A DNA stretch of 64,000 nt from Trissonchulus latispiculum (Eukaryota > Nematoda > Enoplea > Enoplida > Ironidae): the NCBI GenBank assembly GCA_030248195.1, contig JASAND010026191.1, forward strand, positions 22,571 to 86,570, written 5' to 3'. The position numbers were made by a program, and so were the translations under genes. The stretch's first letter is position 1. Each line of letters opens with the position of its first letter. The notes beneath the pieces are model-generated. The model saw nothing but the letters and a program-made list of their open reading frames with translations, did no database searches and had not been told where the DNA came from. Positions 27,804-37,654 of the stretch are shown piece after piece.

Positions 27804-28120
27804 TCTGATGTTTGTGGGTGACCTGACCCTTAAGAAGCAAACACTGTCAGATTACTGTTCCAGACGTTTTTTTTTGACTGCAGTTAGATATAATGTATGC
27901 TTGTTTAACAAATGTTGTCTTGGTGTCTACGGGTGTCATGTACTATTTTTGCCATATAATATTTACTAATTGAAGTTATAAGAACATAGAAGAACAAAGA
28001 TAATTTCTCTTAAGTCCTAGCACAGGGGTAAAATTGTTTAAATTTAACCACGGCTACCTAGATGCAACTAATCACTTCCAATAATTAAGCCGTTATGAAT
28101 TAGGAATCAATCCTGTTGTG

Positions 28121-28132
28121 GAAAGGGGGGAG
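28121..28132 (+). other. Polypurine tract
   Basis: GAAAGGGGGGAG directly before the 3' LTR, the plus-strand primer site of a Ty3/gypsy element. Confidence 0.8.
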
Positions 28133-28324
28133 TGTAATGAATTAAGTAGAACGGAACTCAAACCAAAAAACTATAAAAAGACGTTCTTATGTATTTTTGG
28201 TGATATGATCGGCCGCTTGTGAAAAACGTATACACATGTATATCGCCTGATTGCCTTGCTCTGATTTTGGTTTCTTGTTGTTGACTAAACTTCATATCCG
28301 AGCTTAGAGGTTTCCAACATCACA
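28133..28324 (+). repeat. Gypsy 3' LTR
   Basis: Identical by eye to 21419-21610. It is followed by CCCAC, the right copy of the duplication. Confidence 0.93.
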
Positions 28325-28471
28325 CCCACACTGTCGGCGCCTTTAATCTTAGTCGCACCTGTCAAATTTGATTGATGACCTGTCACTTTTGATTGATTAC
28401 CCCCGCTGTCGGCACCTTTGATCTTTGCCCCTTGGGACCCGTAAGCACTCCCTTGGGAATTAACAAAAACC

Positions 28472-28535
28472 TATATAAGGACTAAAATCCTGGCTACTTC
28501 GTCAATCTGACTTCTGCAGTCGTAGTGAACGGTCG
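28472..28535 (+). promoter_or_regulatory. Core promoter of the polymerase gene (TATA, Inr, MTE, DPE)
   Basis: TATATAA at 28472, an initiator TCAAT with its A at 28504 (32 bases from the TATA start), GAACGG and then GGTCG at +28 to +32 (28531-28535). It is about 70-bp similar to the accessory-block promoter at 13821-13884, with identical spacing. The polymerase ATG follows at 28699. Confidence 0.8.
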
Positions 28536-28698
28536 ATTCCAAAAAGTGCTCTCTGTGTCTGAAGATTGCGACATCTTACGTTAATAAAAGCGTTGAAAAC
28601 TAAAACTTATATAAACGGAAATAATCTAAAAGGGAAAATTTAAGAAGTCAATAAAAGGCTATCAACTTTTGCATTTTAATAAGCACCAAAATTGAATT

Positions 28699-31600
28699 AT
28701 GTCTGCGATATCACAACTTAATGCTGCCATCAGTACTGGAATATGGAAGGGTAATCCTTCAATCACCCGAGCATTTCGTGACCAAGCCGTATCCCTTGTT
28801 AAATCAGACTGGGACGGCAAGGAGGTTGTAGGATCAGATGAGTTCTGGGAGTATGCTCAAACCATTCCCGAACCTGAAGGCCCAACTGCTATCATCATCC
28901 ACAAATGCCCTACTTGCGGTAATTCATTCCATAGTTTGTCTGAACTCCAAAGACATAAGAAAGCAGCCCACTCCATCAAACCAACCTTTTCATGCCCACA
29001 TTGTGAGAAAACGTTAGAGGAAAGCATAATATGACTCGACACTTTCGGAAATTTCACACTGCAGACGTCCCACCATACCGTTGCAGGAAGTGTGGGTTTA
29101 CGTACAAAACCTTCAAGGGTTATCAAGGCCACCTTCGTACTCACCGAGATGCCCCAAAACCTCAAGACCCGAATACTCTACGGCAGACCCACTTTTCAAA
29201 TCTCCCAACTGAAGACGCCCCCAAATTGACAAGGAGTATTGTAAAAGATTTACCGGAGGACCTCGCCCAAATTTATAGAGAAAATTGGAGCAGAATTCGA
29301 ACTAGATATTATATTTCTCCAGGCATTCAAAACAGGTACAATTTCAGAATCTCCAGCCCCTCTCAACTTCCGTACTTGATCAAAATTATCTTCAAACTCC
29401 AAAGGTGGCAACTTAAATTCAATCTTTCCTTTGGGTTTGTTCTTAGGAACATTGAAGACGGGGAGCTTAGGTATTACTACCCATCAGGAAACAGCCGCTA
29501 TTTTGATGAGCCAATCCATATTTCGAACGAAGGAGATTTGAATAAAATTTTCAATGAGTTGGATAAGGGGGACATTTTAGAGTGGGCTAGACAGCAGCGC
29601 CCAAATACTAAATGGACGGTACTTCAGATTACAAATGTTTGCTTCTACATAAATAAGTTAATTTCCTATCCCGTGGGTGAAGCTAGATACCTTCCAGAGT
29701 ACGTAAAAAAATAATCGAGGTCTTAATGCGCTAGTAAAAGATAACTTTGGTAGGCCTTATGGACACGAAAAATGCTTTTTTAGATGTCTAGCACTAGCCC
29801 TCGGTTCTAAAATTGGATCGCTCGAAATAAAAACTAACGAGTTAATCAATCAATGGGTACAACCAGGGGATGAGTTTAATGGGGTGCATTTGGAAGATCT
29901 TGACAAGCTAGAGGAAAAATTTAATATAGCTATCACTGTTTATGAGTTAGGTCCTACAGTTGAGGAAGCCGCAGAAGAACCAGAAGATCTCAATGAACTT
30001 CTTATACGAAACCATGAAAGAGATCAGGAAGTTTCAGAAGTAGCTGCCAAACTTATCCGACGGCCTTTAGGAAAGAGGACCCGGAAAATGGCCATTAACA
30101 TTTATGAAAACCACTTCTCCTTCATCAAAAATTTAAACAGATTCACCCAAACTTGGAAATGCTCAAATTGTGATAAGCTGTTCCATCACCACTCTCATTT
30201 CATTCGACAAAAATTGTGATGTTGGTGTTAAGCATATCTTTCCTGGCGGAGGAGTTGGGCCAACGAAAACAATTCTACAAAAAATCAGTGAGTTAAGAAT
30301 CCCTGTGCCAGAATGGTACTACCCCTTTAGAATTTCCTACGATTTCGAGTGTATGTTCAAGGAAACTGATAAGAAAAGCGGGCCAAAATTGATTTACGAA
30401 AAAGAACTAATCCCAGCATCGGTTTCCATTGCATCCAATGTCCCAGGGTATGAAGAGCCCACCTGTCTAATCACCACTGGAGATCCCTATGACCTAGTGG
30501 TCCGAATGAAGGACTACATGGAGGAAATCGCTGATAAGGCATACGAGCTTCTTAGAGAAATCTATGAGCCCACCCTTTCTGGTCTAGCTGAACACGAAAA
30601 ACTTCTAGCCGACTTCGAGGAATGGTTAAGGGAAGTTCCAACTCTAGGATTTAACTCTGGAAAATTTGATATGAACCTTATAAAGTCTTGTCTAATCAAA
30701 AACCTACTCCTTAATGGGCAAGAAACTAAGTATGTGGTCAAAAAGAATAACAACTACATGGCCCTCTCCACCCCCAAATTGTACTTTCTTGATATCACAA
30801 ATTACCTTGCCGCTGGGACCTCCTACAAAAAGTGGCTAAAGGGATTCAAAATTGAAGATCAAAAAGGTGCCTTCCCATATGAGGCCTTCACTTCCCTTGA
30901 ATTTTTAAACCAAGGGTTCCCACACCGTGCCTTGTACTACTCAACCCCTAAACAACAGGAAATTTCAGATGAGGATTTCACAGCAGTTGTAGCAGCATGG
31001 AGGAAATACAAATTCAAAACTATAAGGGATCAACTAATTTGGTACAATAATTTGGATGTAGGGCCCTTCCTTCAAGCTACCGAAAAGATGGTAGAATTTT
31101 GGAAAACTATGGGGATTGAAATGTTTAAAAGTGGGGCAATCTCCCTCCCTGGTCTAGCATACAAACACATGATGAACAAAATTCCAAAACATACGATCCT
31201 TCCCCTTGTTAATAAGTTCACAAAACATTGGCACAAATTAATTAAGGATAACATAGTTGGTGGGCCTAGTTTGGTGTTCCATAGATATCATGAAGCCGGG
31301 GTAACTGAAATTACAAATGGGTTCAAAGTTGCTCAAATTTTTGGGTTCGACGCCAATGCCCTCTATCTCTGGTGTACAATGCAAGAAATGCCCACAGGTT
31401 TGTACGCCGAATGGAAACCCACTTAAGATGGGAAATTCAAGAGATGGCTACAACGAGGTAGAAAAGAAACAATGTGGCTGGAGTATATGGCAAAGTCAAT
31501 GGGGGTTCGAGTTGAGCATGCTTACAATGGGGGACAAAAAAGAATAGGAAAATCTAAAGTGGATGGGTGGGTCTCCGAAAAGAATCTAGTCCTACAATTT

Positions 31601-32983
31601 CATGGGTGCTATTTCCACGGGCACGGCTGCCAATTGGATAGGAATCAGGACCCAGAAGATAGAACTAAAAGAAGGGAAAGAACAGAAAGAGTCTCCCAGT
31701 CAATTAAGGATGGGGGTTTCGATTTACTTGAAAAGTGGGAATGCGAGTTTGATAAAGACCTAAAAGATTCCCCGGATATGGAAGAGTTTATGGAGGAACA
31801 CTTCAATCTCCCTAAAAAAAGATCGGTCCTTACTTTTGCACAGTTAGTCACCCAAATTCAAGCCAATAGACTCTTTGGATTAGTTGAGGTAGATATTGAG
31901 GTTCCTGAAGATAAGAAAGAACATTTTGCTGAGATGACCCCTATTTTCAAAAATGTAGAAATTACTAAGGAAGACATTGGGGATCACATGAAAACTTTTT
32001 GTGAATTGAATGATCTTATGAATCAACCTAGAAGGGGTCTAATTGGAAGCTATTTTGGAAAGAAAATTCTTTTGGCTACTCCTCTAATTAAGTGGTATTT
32101 AAAACACGGGCTAAAAATTACTAAGATTTACCAGGCAATAGAATTCAAACCTAAGGCTTGTTTCAAAGAACTGGGAGATAAAGTTACTTACCATCGATCT
32201 GCAGCCGATTCCGATCCAGATTTAGCACTCAAGGGAGAAATGTTCAAACTTCTGGGTAATTCTTACTATGGGCGAACTATTACAAACTTAGAAAAGCACC
32301 AAGATGTAAAATATTGTCAAAGGTCAGGAGCCAGTAGAGAAGTGAATGGGTGGAGGTTTAGAAGACTAGATGATCTGGGAAATGGGGTATACGAAGTGCA
32401 ATCAGCTAAGTCAAAAATTGTATACCGACTTCCTGAATTAGTGGGGTTCTTCGTCTACCAATACGCAAAGCTTAGGATGCTCCAATTTTACTACGATTGC
32501 TTGAAACCAAATTTGTGGCCTGAAACTTTCCAACTTTGCCAAATGGATACCGACTCCCTCTACTTCGCCTGCTCCTCCAAAAATCTAAGTGATTGTGTCC
32601 CTATTAGAAATGAAAAACAATGGCAAAAGGCCCTTAAAAATTTCTTTGTCCTAGACCCTTCCCAAAAACGTATCCCTGGGTTGTTTAAAGAAGAGTGGAC
32701 CGGAGATGGCATAATAGCACTCTGCAGCAAAACCTATCTGGCATGGGGAAAGACAAATAAAGTCTCCCATAAAGGAGTAAGCAAAGGCCTAAATAGCTAC
32801 ACTCCAGAAGATTTTAAAGAAGTTTTAGAAACAGGAAATACAAAGTCCGGGGAAAATCGGGGGTTCCTGCATCCAGATAATAAAACATATCAGTATCAAC
32901 AAACTAAAGACGCCCTAGGCTATGTCTACCCCAAAAGGAAAGTGCTAGCAGATGGAGTGAGCACGGCCCCTTTGGATATATAA
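28699..32983 (+). pseudogene. Protein-primed DNA polymerase B (pPolB) with zinc fingers, broken at four places
   Basis: The N terminus has C2H2 fingers (CPTCGNSF...H-x(4)-H, CPHC, CRKCGF). The exonuclease motifs are DFEC (Exo I), NSGKFD (Exo II) and YNNLD (Exo III). The polymerase motifs are FDANALYL (A), KLLGNSYYG (B) and MDTDSLYF (C). All are present in the DNA, but not in one frame. There are one-base-type frame changes near 29020-29034, at an A7 run (29705-29711) and near 30190-30215. A TAA at 31424-31426 also lies between otherwise continuous frames. It would copy the element from a terminal protein primer. Homopolymer indels suggest decay, though sequence error is possible at the A run. 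It ends 18 bases before a histone-like hairpin. Confidence 0.9.
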
Positions 32984-33000
32984 ATTTGGTTTATCCCAAC

Positions 33001-33016
33001 AGCCCTTTTCAGGGCT
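33001..33016 (+). terminator. Histone-like 3' stem-loop after the polymerase gene
   Basis: AGCCCT, loop TTTC, AGGGCT, preceded by TATCCCAAC, starts 18 bases after the polymerase stop. Loop TTTC and stem G-C-C-C-T match the animal histone mRNA stem-loop; only the basal pair is A-U instead of G-C. Downstream is A/T-rich with AATAAA-type signals. Confidence 0.65.
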
Positions 33017-33495
33017 AACGGTATATAGTTGTATGTAAATGTTGTATACTGCATGTAGAAAATAAAAAGAATAAAAGATAAAAATACAAAATCAATAGAC
33101 TAGGCCGGGCTTAGGTTGTACATATTATATATTATCTACGATAGGATTAGGTTAGGTAGGTACTTAGGAAGTAGATGAGGTAGTGTACTATAGTTTAGGT
33201 AGATTAGAAATTAGGTAGTTAGGTAGGTAGGTAAGTAGGTTAGTTAGGTAGGTAGGTACGTAGGAATTAGGTAGTGTATAGATTAGGTAGGTAGGAGTCC
33301 GGTAATGGGCCGACGCCGGGTCCCAAGCCCCGGGGGAAGAACACAGAGGGATGGACTGGATTTGTAGAAGTTGTGGTCCCCAGGGAGGAAGCGGGTGGAA
33401 TCTTAACTTGAATAAAAATGACCTTGAATCTAATTCCCGAAGGGGGACGCGGCCAATCCCAAGATTGCAGGTCGAAACGGCCGCACTATACTACT
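33001..33495. repeat. Polinton 1 right terminal inverted repeat
   Basis: The outer 241 bp are the complement of 11201-11441. The inner part has an expanded GGTA/TAGG microsatellite (33130-33290) and aligns again down to the hairpin. Confidence 0.85.
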
Positions 33496-33501
33496 GAGGG
33501 A
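33496..33501. repeat. Polinton 1 target-site duplication, right (GAGGGA)
   Basis: Directly follows CTATACTACT. It matches 11195-11200. Confidence 0.9.
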
Positions 33502-34215
33502 CGTTTTTTGGATTTGGCTCAGCAGGTCTTAACGGTCGAGAAAATGGGCCAAATCCACAGTAACACGAAATTTCGCAACTTCGTATTGAGTTTTCTTGCT
33601 ACTCAATATGTTTTAGCCCAAACCAAGAAAAACGTCCCTCCGCAGAAGTGCGAATTTCGATTCTGGCGAAAATCTCCGGAATCCGTCGAGTAGTTTTTGA
33701 GAAATCGATGTTCGAAACAAAATAATCGCAGTTTTGCCAAAATGGTTTTTCGGCCAAATCTCTAGCTGAAGCAATAAAGTCCGGCTAATAGGCATTCATA
33801 AAATGTGCACTTGGACGATGTAACGATTGAGTATAACTAAGCCAATTTTGTCCTTAACATGTGGCAGTAATTTTGAAATAAATGATTTCCTCGAAAATGG
33901 CCATTTTTTGACCCTAAAAACAGTTTTTTGCTTATTCTGCCTTAACCACTGGAGATAGCTGAAAGGTTGTAAGAGCACAAATGTTCATTTTCGAGTCCTC
34001 TTTCCAGCCATACCTACCAATCCCGTGTCTTGTCTACCTACGAGGAGCTTAAGGCCAAAAACCAAAACTTTCTTATCTTTTCGCCTAAGAATACGGGACT
34101 GGTCCTAAAATGTTAAAAAGCACGGAAATATGTTATTTCGTAAGTTTTAGCCATTTGCGTAAAGGATTAGAACCGTAGGAGTCAAAAATACCCGAAAGGA
34201 AACAAGCACCTTAAA
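33496..34215. repeat. Dispersed genomic repeat, copy 2, right part
   Basis: It continues the repeat interrupted at 11200 and aligns with about 664-1370. Shared text includes GGACGTTTTTTGGATTTGGC and CAGTTTTGCCAAAAT. Confidence 0.8.
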
Positions 34216-34560
34216 CGGTTGGCACTTGGATAAACCGTTAGCGTATGCATGCTGAGTTCGGTTGTTCGCCCTGGAGGTGCCACTGCATGATAGGTTATAT
34301 AATAGACTAGTTTTGAATGATGAGAGTCAGGAGTAGGAATCACTTCAGCGACGTCTTTGGCCAGTTAGTCTACAATAACTTTGTTGTACTGAGTAAAAAG
34401 TGCTGTGTCGCTTTTACAACAACAAATAAAATAAGTCTAATGCTAATTGACAAAGTCTGCAAATCTGAACCACTTTCTGTCTATGGCCAAATCACAATGT
34501 CTATTTTTGTCAAAAATGACACATTCACTAAGTTTTTGAGACAATTTCGCCTCGGATATT
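34216..34560. other. Spacer between the two Polintons
   Basis: Unassigned DNA. It ends in GATATT (34555-34560), the left duplication copy of Polinton 2. No gene is supported. Confidence 0.6.
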
Positions 34561-35503
34561 AGTAGTAGTAATAGAGACATCAATTGAGCACACTTTGGGA
34601 GACGATTTTAATCTCAAATTGGGTGCCGATTTCCTTCCCTATTTTTGGGTGACTATTTTAATCTCACTTTTGGGTGACAGTTTTGAATCCCTATTTTTGG
34701 GTGACTGTTTTGAATCCTTATTTTTGGGTGACTCTTTTAATCCTAGTTTTGGGTGACTATTTTGGTCTTCTGATAATTTAACTGAAATATATGTGATGAG
34801 TGAAACTTTTGGGTGACTGTTTTGATCCCTATTGTTGGGTGACTATTTTAATCCTTATTTTTTGGCGTTATTTTGATCTCAATTTTGGGTGACTGTTTTG
34901 ATCCCACTTTTGGGTACCACTTTTGATCTTATTATTGAATGACTTTTTGGTCTTCTGATAATGTAATGTAAATATATGTGATGAGTGAAACTTTTGGGTG
35001 ACTGTTTTGATCCTAGTTTTGGGTGCCACTTTTGATCTCTATTTTTGGGTGACTATTTTGATCCCACTTTTGGGTGACTGTTTTGAATCCCTATTTTTGG
35101 GTGACTGTTTTGAATCCCTATTTTTGGGTGGCTATTTTAATCCCACTTTTGGGTGACTATTTTAATCCCTATTTTTGGGTGACAGTTTTAATCTCACTTT
35201 TGGGTGACTATTTTAATCCTAGTTTTGGGTGACTATTTTGAATCCCACTTTATGAAACCTATACTGTTTATGCTGCAAAATTAATTGATCTACCAACCTT
35301 TTAGCTGAATTTGTAAGTTGTGAAATATACCAGAGATCCAGTCAAGATGTCAACACAAGGCGCAACTGGTATGTTTGCCTTTATGTTAAATGCAAAAGTG
35401 TTGTGAATGTATTGAATGTAATGTATTTGGATGGAGTGATAGAAAATTTGTGACTAATCTAACCTATTTTAGTTTTAGAGAACAACCAGCCTGTGTGTCC
35501 CGT
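34561..35503. repeat. Polinton 2 left terminal inverted repeat
   Basis: 943 bp, the complement of 46417-47356 with a few changes. It contains the minisatellite, the presumed promoter, the first coding exon (35347-35368), an intron, and the first codons of exon 2 of the polymerase-type gene. It breaks off inside CCCGT. Confidence 0.9.
34600..35250. repeat. TIR minisatellite, unit about 25-26 bp (TTTTGGGTGACTNTTTTNATCC)
   Basis: More than 20 degenerate units of TTTTGGGTGACTATTTTAATC type, interrupted by a 60-bp TCTTCTGATAATTTAACTG segment that itself recurs. The same array is inverted at 46680-47310. Confidence 0.9.
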
Positions 35504-35981
35504 GTGCCAGCAACAATTCACATTGCGATACAACCTGCAGAGGCACCTACGAAAGAAGCATCGCATGGATTACAGCTCCTTGTTTCCCAAGACAAATAAT
35601 CACATGTGCTCCGAATGCAACCAGACATTCACGCAGTTGAAGAGCTTGAACCGACACAAGAAAGAACAACATGGCGAATCAGATACTTATCGCTGCGATC
35701 AATGTGGGAGTACCTTCCTAAGAAAAGCCTACCTCACGGAACACACATGTGAACCGATATCGCAACCACCTCCAGATCAATCATCCGAACAGCGATCAAC
35801 TCAGCCTCCACAACAACAACCACCAAAAGTCCAAGAAACTCCGACTAACACTGAATCACTTCCTGAAGATCCCATTGAACCACCGACTCAGGATGATATC
35901 TACGCCAGAAACTGGGCACGGATTCGTACTCATCATCACATAGCCAGGAAATTACAACTTCCGCCTGGAAGGACTAGATGA
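35347..35981 (+). pseudogene. Truncated polymerase-type gene: zinc-finger N terminus only
   Basis: Exon 1 (ATG at 35347 to 35368) is followed by GTATGT. The acceptor is TTTTAG at 35472, or another six bases on that keeps the frame. Exon 2 carries CPVCQQQF...H-x(3)-KH, CSECNQTF...H and CDQCGSTF fingers, then ARNWARIRTHHHIA. This matches the NWSRIRTRYYI block before the polymerase core in Polinton 1. The frame ends at 35981 and no exonuclease or polymerase motif follows. What remains may act as a small zinc-finger protein or be dead. Confidence 0.75.
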
Positions 35982-35998
35982 AATCGAAGACAACCTAA

Positions 35999-36240
35999 AG
36001 CGAGTATTCCTTATTAAGAAAAAAAAGGGCAAAAGGAAAAAATCTTTTGGGTTTTTCCTTGGGGGAAAAAATGAGGGAAAAAAAAATATATAAATAGGGA
36101 AAAAAAAAAACAAACTTATTAAAGCCGGAGAAAAGACTTGACTAAACTCATTGATGATATTGAAGGAATGGATGTACTTGAATGGGCACAACAGCAACGC
36201 CCTAATACTAAATATGTTTTTGACAGCGTAACAAACATGT
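35999..36240 (+). pseudogene. A-rich junction and leftover polymerase segment
   Basis: An A/G-rich tract (about 36010-36115, with several A7-A10 runs) is followed by a fragment reading VLEWAQQQRPNTKY. This matches ILEWARQQRPNTKW in Polinton 1 (about 29575-29615). The roughly 75 codons between the two matches are replaced by the A-rich tract, and everything after is lost. It looks like a deletion scar. Confidence 0.65.
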
Positions 36241-36811
36241 TGGTTACTGTGTATTGTATGGTAGGTTATGTTATTGGTTGATGCGTATTGTACGTATAAT
36301 GTATGTGTAAATAAAATGCCTAGTTCTGAAGCAAGTAGCAATGCAAAAGTTAGGTGGTTAGGTTAGGTTAGAACAAAGTAGTAACAAGTAATTAGTAATA
36401 AGTAATTAGTGATAAGGAAATGCAACTAAGAAAATTTGAATTTCATGAAGCAACAAAGAACAAACACACTAGTTTACATTTACCGGTAATCATGAAGTTA
36501 GCGGTATATCAAACGAAAAGGTATACATAAAGTTAGCACTACATGCAAAACAGTAAAACTTGACAAAAGCGAATAAGACATGGACATTACAAACACTGAC
36601 ATTACAAAACATTGCTAGTACAAAACACTGACATTACAAAAGATTGATATAACAAAAGGCTGCTTTCGCAAATTCAGATTTTACAAAACATTGACATTTT
36701 AAAATACTGATATTACAAAAGGCTGCTTTCACAAATTCAGATTTTACAAAACATTGATATTAAAACACTGCATACGAAATGTATTGAACATACATTATAC
36801 AACTTACAAGT
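36241..36811. other. Non-coding region with degenerate ACATTACAAAAC repeats
   Basis: A GGTTAGGTTAGG stretch at 36355-36372, then from about 36580 to 36770 repeats of the ACATTACAAAACA type. Among them is a roughly 70-bp unit (AAAGGCTGCTTTC, then AAATTCAGATTTTAC) present twice. It replaces the deleted polymerase region. No gene is supported. Confidence 0.6.
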
Positions 36812-37156
36812 TTACTGATAATATTCCCTGAGTGCACCACGTAAATAGTTGAGGTCACTGGTATTGTCTATTTTGAAGTCTGTCATCTTATCATGGATAG
36901 ACTGAAGGCGTCTGTCAGTGTCGTAACAGTACTCCCAACATTGATCCCATTCAACATAGGGACAGGCATTAGATCGATGACTTAGTTCCGTTTCTCTACA
37001 TAGATGTAGACTGCAATCTGCCAAGCGATGGAAAAGACTATCACTGGCTAATAGTGTAGTAACATTGTTGTGGGATAGTTCAATACCGTACTCTGTCTCC
37101 GTAATGTTAATTGAAGACACTACGGTAAAAAGGGTCACTAGTATAAGTTGGAACAT
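36812..37156 (-). CDS. Small secreted or membrane-anchored Cys-rich protein
   Basis: A 114-residue protein starting with a hydrophobic signal-like segment (FQLILVTLFTVVSSI). It has possible glycosylation sites (NIT, NVT) and six Cys, including CSLHLC, ACPYVEW and CWEYC. The spacing CxxxxC...CPY resembles CLNFQC...PCPY in the product at 44021 and CSIGSC...HCPF in Polinton 1, so it may belong to the same family. It is the last gene of the minus block, after the protease. A CATAAAAAG box lies 37 bases before the ATG. Confidence 0.65.
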   Translation of the reverse strand: MFQLILVTLFTVVSSINITETEYGIELSHNNVTTLLASDSLFHRLADCSLHLCRETELSHRSNACPYVEWDQCWEYCYDTDRRLQSIHDKMTDFKIDNTSDLNYLRGALREYYQ

Positions 37157-37183
37157 GGTTCTTTATTCAATAAATTAATGTTG

Positions 37184-37654
37184 TCATTGGTACTTTTTAT
37201 GGGATTTCTGGCAGTAAGGTGTGGGTTCCAGTGTCACTCGTAGTCTATCAACAAAGTTCTTGACAATGTTATCATTAGTGTCACTTCTTCGCCTTAGATA
37301 GTTGATAATGGATTCCATTGATCTGCCTCTAGCCCGGTGATGAAGGAAGTATATACAGTACTCTCCACAAACATCAGTAGTGAAGTCTTGTAACTGAATC
37401 GGATTATACTGTAGTTCTCTGTTGCCAATGAATGACATGAATAGGAGCGGTGGTAATCCGTAACTGTCAAAATATTCTATTCCATTATCCTCTAGCCACA
37501 TTGCTACCCAGTGTTCTCCAGGGTGATTGGCTCCTTCAGTGTTAGCAACAAGACATCCTGATTGGTACCGTGGTAACTGATCACTTGGAAATACACCAAG
37601 GAGAGGAACTTTACAATCCTTCCTTAAAGTCTCGAGGATCTCGCGGGTGTTCAT
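37184..37654 (-). CDS. Adenain-like cysteine protease
   Basis: A 156-residue protease homologous to 15016-15432. Catalytic His is in GEHWVAMWL, the acidic residue in EYFDSYGLPP, and Cys in VCGEYCIYFL. It is slightly longer at the C terminus (TPYCQKSHKKYQ). The ATG overlaps the capsid stop by four bases, the same arrangement as in Polinton 1. The frame is intact. It is expected to mature the virion proteins of this element. Confidence 0.9.
   Translation of the reverse strand: MNTREILETLRKDCKVPLLGVFPSDQLPRYQSGCLVANTEGANHPGEHWVAMWLEDNGIEYFDSYGLPPLLFMSFIGNRELQYNPIQLQDFTTDVCGEYCIYFLHHRARGRSMESIINYLRRRSDTNDNIVKNFVDRLRVTLEPTPYCQKSHKKYQ

Larger units (their letters stand above)
21419..28324 (+). mobile_element. 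Ty3/gypsy LTR retrotransposon nested in Polinton 1
   Basis: A complete 6.9-kb element with two 192-bp LTRs that appear identical base for base, so it inserted recently. Flanks are CCCAG on the left and CCCAC on the right, a 5-bp duplication with one difference. The nearby text GATTGATTACCCCC supports an original GATTGATGACCCAC site. It has PBS, gag, pol (protease, RT, RNase H, integrase), a third frame and a polypurine tract, all uninterrupted. It lies in the intergenic gap between the two divergent gene blocks of the Polinton. Confidence 0.95.
11201..33495. mobile_element. Polinton/Maverick 1 (22.3 kb, including a 6.9-kb nested gypsy)
   Basis: The element is bounded by inverted repeats beginning AGTAGTATAGTGCGGCCG and by a perfect 6-bp duplication. 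Without the nested retrotransposon it is about 15.4 kb, which is typical for the class. It has the hallmark Polinton gene set: protein-primed DNA polymerase B, retroviral-type integrase, adenain-like protease, FtsK/HerA-type packaging ATPase, major capsid protein and penton. All genes except the polymerase lie on the minus strand. Several genes are broken, so this copy is not intact. It inserted into a dispersed repeat inside a host channel-gene intron. Confidence 0.95.

Noticed and set aside
28699..32983. Introns as the reason for the split polymerase frames
   Set aside because: The frames abut or overlap by a few bases, one change lies in an A7 run, one is a plain in-frame TAA, and no GT-AG pair of useful length is present at the breaks.
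34600..35250. Regular repeats resembling a CRISPR array
   Set aside because: Units are contiguous and degenerate without unique spacers, lie in an inverted pair at the ends of a Polinton, and the DNA is eukaryotic.
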